Source: Erodium maritimum (taxonomy: Eukaryota > Streptophyta > Magnoliopsida > Geraniales > Geraniaceae). From it: a DNA stretch of 64,000 bases. Position 1 is the first letter of the stretch, and every line of letters starts with the position of its first letter. The translations under genes and the position numbers were made by a program. This document shows, piece after piece, positions 56,661-64,000 of the stretch. Below the pieces are notes generated by a model, which had not been told where the DNA came from, did not search any database, and saw only the letters and a program-made list of their open reading frames with translations. The stretch lies in contig OY997595.1 of assembly GCA_963921825.1 (NCBI GenBank), positions 18,345,228 through 18,409,227 of the forward strand, given 5' to 3'.

Positions 56661-57162
56661 TTGAGGGAGGCTTCGGAAATTGAGGTAACCCATTTAAAAG
56701 ATTTTGCTCCAAATAAAATACTTGAGAGTCTCTTGCTAAGCCATTGTTATAAGTCGGATAATACATCATCATTGCAAGACTATCCAGAGATCAAACTTGG
56801 TTGGCTATATTTTAGGGTGAAATGGCCTGGCAATGTCAGCAAGAATCGTCAACAATATGGAGATGCAATGGGTCTAGTTAGGGGATGGTTGGATAATCTA
56901 AAGCTTGGAAGTTGGAAGAATGGACCTCATATTAAGAAGATTAAGTTCAAAATATGTCATCACCTCATCCAAAATGATACCGCGAAAGCGATATATACAG
57001 AGATGGAAATGGATACAAAAGCGGCGAAGGAACAAGCATTAAAGCAAGAATTCATGCAGGTAGAGGAATATGATCATGCAAGTATTAAGGACTGGTTGAT
57101 TGGTCCGGTTATTGGGAACAGCGCAATTATGAAACTCCTAAGTCCTAACAGAGACCATTTAC
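56661..57162 (+). other. second unknown coding-like block inside the LTR element
   Basis: Runs from about 56661. It has charged, helix-like composition (for example HIKKIKFKICHHLIQ and MDTKAAKEQALKQEF). No family recognised. Confidence 0.35.
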
Positions 57163-57445
57163 GTGCATGAACAAAACTACAATCAGGCCTTGAAATACAC
57201 TATTGGTGAAGGAACTATGAGATTACACCTATTGGATGTTCATGAAGCATATCTTACCCTTCAAGATTTCACGGAGAAAAACCCTATAACAAGTTTGATT
57301 CGGAATGAGAAACTTGTTTGTTGCATGCACATAGGAAATTTTGATGAAGTTGACAAACTATTGCTTGCAGCACACAACGAGGATGTTAAGGATCCAAAGC
57401 CTCAAGCCAATTTGGTTGTATACTGCCTTCTAAATTCTCAGGTTC
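57163..57445 (+). pseudogene. captured coatomer epsilon subunit (COPE) fragment in the LTR element
   Basis: The frame shows NYNQALKYTIGEGTMRLHLL, EAYLTLQDFTEKNPITSLI, EKLVCCMHIGNFDEVDKLLL and DPKPQANLVVYCLL. These match, in order, the tetratricopeptide-like repeats of plant epsilon-COP, which typically read EAYLIFQDF, VCCMHMGNF and DPETLANLVVCSL. The host protein works in COPI vesicle coats in Golgi-to-ER traffic. Only part of the gene is here, without introns, so an RNA-level capture is likely. It is downstream of two unknown blocks and upstream of the right LTR. Confidence 0.75.
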
Positions 57446-57685
57446 CTAGCCAATCGCAACTTGTTCCACATGTTATTAAGGTCCAGTTGAATGTCATTGT
57501 CAATGATTTATGTGTGCTGGTTGTTTTGAAACAAGAAGAACAGGAGATGTTTTATGTGGGTGAACTTGAGGAAGAAGGTATTGGAATTGTGGTCTATGTG
57601 GTGTTTGTTTACGAGGAGTTACTCTTTGTCTCGGATAAGCTGAATCTGATTCTTGAGGACAAGAATCATTTGAAGGAGAGGGTAA

Positions 57686-58016
57686 TGTTACGAGTCATTT
57701 ATGCCATAAGGGTATTAGAGCCAGTTATAGGTTATATTGTAATAGGCTACTATATATTTGGGCTTTTTAATATCTTAGTGGGTTTGTTAGTAGTGGCTGG
57801 CCCAAGCCCTTAGTTATTGTACAATTGTGGTCTTCTCTACAAAAGAGAGATCTGACAGGAGGAGAAGCAGGCAATAGACCTCATTCATGAAAATTACTCT
57901 CTCTCTCCTCTCTTCTTCTTCTTCCTCATCTATTCTCGATCTCTCTTCATTTCCTTTTACTTGCATAACCCTATTTCCTATCTCAATTTCCCTTCAATAC
58001 ATTCTAGACTGTATCA
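57686..58016 (+). repeat. right LTR of the nested element
   Basis: Starts TGTTACGAGTC and ends ACTGTATCA, followed by CTCTC. Confidence 0.88.
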
Positions 58017-58396
58017 CTCTCAAAGGTAATAGTAACTTAAAAGATTTCATAAAAAGTACTTTAACGAATCAATAGGAGTAAAAATGGGAGTAATGTATAT
58101 CATGTCAACCACTTGCTTTCTCAAGCCTCCGATCCATGGGTAGATTCTGGAATCACATCGGTTCCCATAATTCCGATCCCCCAGAGTACCCATATCATAT
58201 CAGATTCTCCCTCGGTCCAGAGGAGACACATACATCGGGGCACCGGAAACCATCCCATAGGGACGCTCATCGTCGGGATTCTCGGAAATGCCTCCAAAGG
58301 ACCATAAGTCATAGGGAACCAAAGTAGTGCTCCCATAGGACGCACACCCCTGGGTGAAACCTCAGTAACCATCTCTCATGAAGTAACCCAATCACT

Positions 58397-58570
58397 ATCT
58401 CGTAGGATCTGCCAAGCCCTTAGGCTCCAATAATCAATCAATATCTCGTAGAATCTGCCAAGCTCTCAGGCTCCTATAATCTATCAATATCCCGTAGGAT
58501 CTGCCGAGCTTTCAAGCTCCTATAATCAATCAATATCCCATACGATCTTCCAATACTCAACCAATATCTT
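58397..58570 (+). repeat. tandem repeat, unit about 46-47 bp, 3-4 copies, in the solo LTR
   Basis: The units share TCTCGTAGGATCTGCCAAGC and CTCCTATAATCAATCAATAT-like phrases, with about 10-15% change between copies by eye. Confidence 0.75.
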
Positions 58571-58612
58571 ACTGTATCTATCAAATTCCACCACTACAAC
58601 GGCACCGAATTA

Positions 58613-58639
<27 letters not shown>
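58613..58639 (+). repeat. poly-C tract, C27
   Basis: 27 consecutive C inside the solo LTR. Confidence 0.9.
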
Positions 58640-58643
<4 letters not shown>

Positions 58644-59507
58644 TAGTACCGAACCAAACAAACAAGCATTCAAGAATAAGAATAATGAAAAATGCATTAT
58701 GATCCAACCAACCATGAACACTCCTCAAGGCACACTTTCATCACATCAAAGACATCCAATAACACTCCACACTTACCGTATACTTACCTGTCACGAACCA
58801 GCGGTACATCGATCACCTGATTGTACCCCTTTGGCACAACCAGTCATACTCGATCATCCGTTCAATTATATCAACACAATTACTCAACCAATCAAGTAAG
58901 CATTCAACCAATCAATAATCATGTGGACGATCAATTAAGCATTCAAACATACAAGTCAACTAGTTTCATTAGACTCTTAGTTATCCTAATAACTAGCAAC
59001 CAAGCATGTGAACCTAGCACACAACTAATCCGAGAGCTCTTCAAAGCCTCTCTACCAGTAAATCAATTCCCAAGTATTGAAAGCGAGTTACACTAGTCAT
59101 CTTCATCCTAAGCATGCATACTAGACTCATCCGATTATTAGTAATTGAAATACGATTATTCTAGTTATTCGCATCCTATAGGCAATTCTAGGACCTTTCC
59201 AATTTTATTAACCTAACATGCATACTAAGCGTTAAATAAGAAATTAAGACTTTCCCTACCTTACGGTCTTCCTCTAAACTCTGTTGTCAAGCTCGATAGT
59301 CACAACTCCGTTCTTCACACGGGTCCCGGCGTGGTCTTCGTTCTTCAAGTTTGGACCCAAGGTCTTTAAACACCAAACAAACTCTAATTAGACTCCACTT
59401 AATAGTAAGTAAATTCCCCAAAACCTTCCCAAAAGTTCAGCTCCAAACAAGGATCGAAAACGGTGTAAAACCCTCAAAATACACCAGAACATGTCTGCCA
59501 CGGACAC

Positions 59508-59635
59508 GGTCACGGAGCCGTGGCCCCACCCCTCACGGATGACGTCACGGAGCCGTGACGCGTGCCGTCACGGATTCCCTCATGGAGCCGTGACGTTTCC
59601 CATCACGGAATCCGTCACGGATCCGTGACGCTCCA
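59508..59635. repeat. array of four palindromes at exact 35-bp spacing in the solo LTR
   Basis: Palindromes of 18 bp start at 59508, 59543, 59578 and 59613. The last, CGTCACGGATCCGTGACG, is perfect; the others carry GAGC or small changes in the middle or arms. Each is followed by a 17-bp spacer with another TCACGGA. Confidence 0.85.
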
Positions 59636-60699
59636 GGGCAGATTCGCCCTTCTTCAACCTCCAACTCCTTTTCTCCGAAAATCCACTACCAAACTCCATT
59701 TTTAACCATCTCCAACTCTCAAAACAGTCAAATACCTCCAATACTCCTCTACCCATGGTAGGAATCAACAAATAAACAAGTTTCCAAGGATTGTCCAAAT
59801 CAACATCAAAGCAAAAACTCCATTAAATCCAAGGTCTTGCATCAAAAACCCATCAAAGCTTCTTAGCAACATCATCTAACCTCATTTCAATCAAATCCAA
59901 CAACTTCTAGCAAACCCAAACCAAAACCCAAGAAATGAGATGAAGGGAAAAGAGATGTAGCTAGTTCCATTACCTTTAGGAGAGTGAGATGGAGAAGATG
60001 ATGAAGAAATGGAGAAGGAAGAGGTAGGAAATGGCACCAAGTTGCTCCTTTTTCCTTTGCTTCTTCTTCAAGACTCCATGGAGCTCCTCTCTCTCCCTTT
60101 GCTCTCAAATTTCGGCTACACACAACAAAAGAGGTGTTTTTGGTCTTCCAATTCCATATAAGACCTAGAGTTGGTTAATGACTAAAAGCCCTTTAGATAA
60201 TTTCCCTTGTAGGGGCTTTTAGGAGGGTATAGTGGTCCAAGACCACTCCCTTTTCTCTCTTCTAACCAAATAAGGACAATTGTCCAAGTAGGTCCTCTAG
60301 CTTTCCAAAATAATTTCCAGCACAATAATTAATATTGTTTTAGTCGATAAAAAGTCCAATTTTGACCAAATTTGACTTCCTTCAATATTATTCTCAAATG
60401 AAAGAAAACGGCCCAACTAAGCCAACCGTGATGACGGCTAAGCATTTTGGGCCCCGGAAAAGCCCTGAATGACCTTCTGAGTCATCAGTTGACTTTTCCG
60501 GCAAAAAGTCAAACTTGTCTTAAAAGTCATCGGTTCGACCGGGATCGACCGGGAGCGGTTCTTACATAGACGTGCTCGTCTGAGATATGAACGCAGACCA
60601 GATGGTCGTAGATAGCAAATGGTAACCACAACGCTGGTCATTTGTTAGGTCAAAATATCACAAAAAGTATTTGTTCGAAAAGAGAAACAGATAAGGAGA

Positions 60700-61250
60700 T
60701 ATTCATTCTCATACTAGCTGTTCTATATCTGCAAACAAGAATAAATGTATCCTCAAATATTTCTCTCTGCTTTCCTGGCCTATCATGTTGTTCTCTTTCG
60801 CTTATCCGCAAACGATTTATTCTTTATCTGCAAACGAGTATATATGTATCCTCATCTATATCCAGAACCCAAAAAACCCCAAAACAGAACCCTAACCCCT
60901 ATAATCCCAAACACTGCTTGATGTATCTGCAATATGCTATGATGATATACTCAAAACCCAACCCTAAACCCTAAAAGAACCTTAAATAATCAAATCATAA
61001 CCCCGAACAAAACAACCCTCAACCGCAAAAAAGAAGGTTAAACATGAAAAACACAACCCTTGCACCTCAAAAGCATAAAACCATGGTTTCTCAAATCTTG
61101 CTTGTTCTATCTGCAATCTAAAATGATGATATACACAAACATAAAAATATGCTTGTATAGTGGGTCAATGAGTATATCTTGCTTTATTTGCAAACTGGCA
61201 TTCTTGTATTTGCAAACGAGAATAAATGCATCCTCATCTATACTGTGGGA
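60700..61250 (+). repeat. dispersed repeats around the phrase TCTGCAAACGAGAATAAATG
   Basis: Copies at about 60725-60760, 60823-60861 and 61206-61243 share ATCTGCAAACRAGAATAAATG and ATCCTCA. A second pair (about 60919 and 61103) shares TATCTGCAAT and ATGATGATATAC. Spacing is irregular. It lies upstream of the small gene at 61473. Confidence 0.55.
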
Positions 61251-61389
61251 CTTAAAAGCTGATAAAACAATTTTGTACTGAGGATATGTGATACTGCTGG
61301 ACCATTGAGAGATCGACAACGTGGCACATGTAAAACCCATGACAACATATTTAAGGACCCACCAACCCAACGAACCCCTACATTTTCCC

Positions 61390-61397
61390 TATATATA
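61390..61397 (+). promoter_or_regulatory. likely TATA box of the small gene at 61473
   Basis: CTATATATACAG about 80 bp before the ATG, with ACGTGGC (ABRE-like) at 61319-61325. This is typical plant core-promoter spacing. Confidence 0.45.
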
Positions 61398-61472
61398 CAG
61401 AAATCTATGCAAACAAAAAATAAACTCAACCTCAACTCTTAGTAAACCTCAACTCTCTCCCAATCATAAACC

Positions 61473-61787
61473 ATGGATGCTTGCAAAATCGTGAAGGATA
61501 AGAGCCCCAACATCGATCTACTAACAAAGGAGGAGCTGCTGAAGAAGAGGGAGACCATATTCACATAACACAATATTCTTCTCAATGTTGAGAAGATCTC
61601 AATGAAGCAGAAGAACTTAAAGGTGAAGTTGATGGAGGCAAAACTTGATATCGATCTTCTTGTGGTTGAGACAACCAAACTCGCCGACGACGACATGCTA
61701 TGTGACTTCATAACTATAACCAAAAACCCCATGTCCAGTGTGACAGAAGTTGACAAAGCACTGGATGTTGTCATAGATATGTTGTAG
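61473..61787 (+). pseudogene. small unknown gene, 104 codons with one in-frame stop
   Basis: ATG at 61473 (ACCATGG context) opens MDACKIVKDKSPNIDLLTKE. A TAA at 61566-61568 is codon 32. The same frame then continues open to TAG at 61785-61787 (MKQKNLKVKLMEAKLDIDLL, ending ALDVVIDML). So a single stop divides an otherwise open frame. The product would be about 11-12 kDa, helical and charged. I recognise no family. The TATA box at 61390 and the single-exon form suggest a real gene that was recently lost, or a rare allele. It converges with the acidic gene at 62289-62975. Confidence 0.5.
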
Positions 61788-62288
61788 TAGGGTACCATAG
61801 TGTCAATGAACGACCTAGAAGAAGATGGCTTTCTTCTAGGCCCTTTTGGTACCTTTTATGTATGTTTCTCTTTTGTTCAACCTATGTTAAGAATGAAAAC
61901 ATTTCCTCCTTGTTTGAATCTTTCTATGTTTTGCTTGATATTCTATCAACATTATATATTGTATCCTCAAACTAACATATGTATATCCATAAAACACAAA
62001 GCCAAACATCTGCCTCCCAATAGGATCACTGATACATCTGACGAACAATAATTTTGTTTTGTTGTTGTTGAGAACTGTACGTTCTATATTCTCAAATGAG
62101 TTTGTTAATTCTATAAACTGGTAATTCAGATCTTCCATTCATGATTTTTGAGCAATTTGCAAACAAGCAGTTCTATAAATTAAAACAGGAAACATGATAT
62201 TCTCAAACAAATAATTAAACAAGAAACATGAGTGACTTCATATGATCAAAAGATTTAGTTTCCACAAAAAGATTAAATACTATAGTAA

Positions 62289-62975
62289 TTAAGCATCAGC
62301 ATCGCTGTCTTCGTCGTTATAATCATCATCATCATCCCAGAAATCTTCTTCATCTTCGACAACTCCTTCCACAAGATCCTCCCCAAATGGGTGTATGTTG
62401 TCTTCTTCTTCCTCCGCTTCCTCCTGTCCCTCTTGCTCTTCTTTATCATCCTCCGCATAACCATCTTCTTCATCATCATCCTGCAAATCTTCATCAACAT
62501 GAGAACTATCATCATCATAAGAGAATAAGTCCATATAATTGAATGGCTTTACAGGAACAGGTGCAATTTCAGGTGCTATCTCCTCATCCTTGTCTTCATT
62601 AATCAAAGGATCATCATCACCATTTTCTTGTTCAAACTCTGCATATCCTTCATCATCATCTTCATCTTCTTTCTATCCTCCTTTCTCTTCATCTTCTTCC
62701 TCATCGTCCTCTTCATCATCTTCTTCTTCTTCCTCCGGCGGTGATTCATAATCAAGATCCTCTGGTTGAGGAATGTCATACTCATTGATGAGAGGATCAT
62801 CATAATCATCATCAGAGGAAGAAGTATTCAGCATGCGCCTATTTGAAGAGACGTCATCGTCCTCATCATCACTATTGAAGATTTGTGATGATGGAGACTT
62901 GCATTAGAAAGATTGTCATTTGTCGTCATCACTATTAGAAGACACAATACAAGGAGACTTAAGAGACGATGACAT
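62289..62975 (-). pseudogene. acidic Asp/Glu-rich unknown protein gene with three in-frame stops
   Basis: ATG at 62975 (MSSSLKSPCIVSSNSDDD). The same frame runs 228 codons to TAA at 62291-62289 (YNDEDSDADA). Three stops interrupt it, two near the start (after DDDK and QSF) and one after EDEEKGG, without any frameshift. The longest open piece is 62606-62289 (105 codons). Asp and Glu make up much of it, in runs coded by GAT/GAA/GAG. Short non-acidic islands (KPFNYMDLF, NNIHPFGEDL-like) suggest binding motifs. Such tails occur in histone-binding and nucleolar proteins, but no family is recognised. Confidence 0.5.
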
Positions 62976-63189
62976 GGCTGACTAGTAAGATAGGGATGAT
63001 GAGAAAGTAGTTGCTTTGGTTTTCAATTTAAAGATATCAAAAGGATGTCAGAAAATAGAACGACACCATTAAATGGTAGATCCTTTCCATGCGGCGCGAG
63101 GAGATTTTAGTAATGATGACGAAAAATATTGAAATGAACCGGCGGTTGCTTATAGTCATATCAAAATTTAAAATGATGATTAAGTTACT

Positions 63190-63890
63190 TCTGTTGCATG
63201 CTTGACACGTGCTCCAACATACCTACTTGTATCTGATGAACTAGAGTGAGAATGCAAATACTTATCGTTTGAGGAAATGAGAATTCTGGTTTGAGAATAT
63301 AAGATATGAGAGAAAGTGTAATTCAATCGTAAGTTGCTTGTAAAATTAAAACATAATTTAAATGTTATTAGATTAATTATTTTCCATTATCTACTTTTAT
63401 CACATAACTTGCATGCTTGACACGCATTCCTCTACATGTATCCAATGATATGGAAATGAACTAGTAATATGATTTGAGTATATAGTTTTCTGTTTTGAGG
63501 AAATAAGCATTCTGTATTGCGAAAAAACACATTATGTTTTCCACTATCAACTTTTAACACACTGCATGCATGCTAGACACGTGTTCCACTATAAGATATG
63601 AGAGAAACTGTAATTCAATCGTAAGTTGCTTGTAAAATTAAAACATAATTTAAATATTATTAGATTAATTATGTTCCACTATCTACTTTTATCACATAAC
63701 TTGCATGCTTGACAGGTGTTCCTCTACATGTATCCAATGACATGGAAATGAACTAGTAATATGATTTGAGTATATAGTTTTCTGGTTTGAGGAAATAAGC
63801 ATTCTGTATTGCGAAAAAAACACATTCTGTTTTCCACTATCTACTTTTATCACACTGCATGCATGCTGGACACGTGTTCCACTATATACA
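63190..63890 (+). repeat. tandem repeat, 292-bp units
   Basis: Two full copies, 63301-63592 and 63593-63884, about 95% alike by eye (some 14 changes and one indel), plus a partial copy from about 63190. Within each unit, two related half-units share ATCTACTTTTATCACA and GCATGC...GACACG...GTTCC. It may go on past the window end. Confidence 0.8.
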
Positions 63891-64000
63891 AGTGTGACAG
63901 GAACATAAAATGAAATAATATATCTCCTAATCACAATACTTACTATTAAGGAAACAAATAATTGATTGAACACTAATTATGTGATTAAAAATCAATATGA

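Larger units (their letters stand above)
54431..58016 (+). mobile_element. non-autonomous LTR retroelement carrying host gene sequence
   Basis: LTRs at 54431-54766 and 57686-58016, flanked by the 5-bp repeat CTCTC (54426-54430, 58017-58021). The left LTR is followed by a primer site close to the initiator Met tRNA complement (54768-54780), and a purine-rich tract precedes the right one. The interior of about 2.9 kb shows no gag, protease, integrase or RT. It has three coding-like blocks, one of them a partial coatomer epsilon gene. The element lacks what it would need to move by itself. The two LTRs differ at about 7 of 331 positions counted by eye, so insertion was perhaps 1-2 million years ago at usual plant rates. 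It sits inside the solo LTR. Confidence 0.85.
53986..60566. mobile_element. solo LTR of about 3 kb (Ty3/gypsy-like), split by a younger LTR element
   Basis: It begins TGTCACGCCCC and ends GGTTCTTACA, with TAGAC on both sides (53981-53985 and 60567-60571), so the ends are TG...CA with a 5-bp duplication. Removing the nested element (54431-58016) and its duplication leaves about 2.99 kb. There is no second LTR, primer site or coding domain, so it is a recombined solo LTR. Inside are a 46-47-bp tandem repeat, a C27 run and a palindromic array. TGTCACGCCCC-type LTR borders are common in plant gypsy elements; the orientation is not settled. Confidence 0.75.

Noticed and set aside
60961-60977. CCCTAAACCCTAAA, telomere-like
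   Set aside because: Only two units; too short for an interstitial telomere tract.
62539-62751. Ser-rich frame
   Set aside because: Antisense of the GAT/GAA/GAG runs in the acidic gene.
1-64000. tRNA, rRNA, CRISPR or bacterial-type signals
   Set aside because: None seen; plant nuclear sequence, and no cloverleaf or repeat-spacer pattern was recognised.

Overview
This is nuclear DNA of a flowering plant, most likely a eudicot. The evidence is one clear plant transcription-factor gene of the INDETERMINATE DOMAIN (IDD) zinc-finger family at 49865-51724, plus plant-type L1 LINEs whose ORF1 proteins carry DUF4283, CCHC-knuckle or RRM domains. A Pack-MULE, a TRIM, a Tourist MITE, a hAT relic and LTR elements agree with this. 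I cannot name the species.

Layout: 1-2108 is the 3' half of a LINE ending in an RNase H domain. 2109-13 kb holds decayed retroposon pieces and a hAT relic (4636-5625). 11591-13736 and 27075-29471 are two retroposons with target-site duplications and A-rich tails that encode only a LINE ORF1 protein; the second has an open 630-codon ORF. 13866-15434 is a Pack-MULE carrying a piece of a DUF538 gene. 15.5-21.5 kb and 30-38.5 kb are further ORF1-type LINE derivatives, many lacking their middle. 22340-26040 is an old LINE cut up by a TRIM and a MULE-like end. 38628-45330 is a full-length L1-type LINE with an intact RRM-bearing ORF1, an ATGA overlap with ORF2 and a clear target-site duplication; its ORF2 is disabled by few lesions. 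46-49.2 kb holds more ORF1 fragments.

The only convincing host gene is the three-exon IDD14/15/16-type gene, which has a TATA box, two upstream ORFs and a Harbinger-type MITE in intron 2. 53986-60566 is a solo LTR of about 3 kb with a 5-bp duplication, itself split by a younger 3.6-kb LTR element (54431-58016). That younger element has no recognisable gag or pol; it carries an unknown 440-codon ORF and a piece of a coatomer epsilon (COPE) gene. 60.6-64 kb holds a convergent pair of small disabled genes, one with a TATA box and one encoding a very acidic protein, followed by a 292-bp tandem repeat.

The recurring theme is LINE activity: one autonomous-type element, many internally deleted relatives, and a group that keeps ORF1 without ORF2. 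The last group resembles in layout the mammalian HAL1 (half-L1) elements and is the best candidate here for something not yet described.
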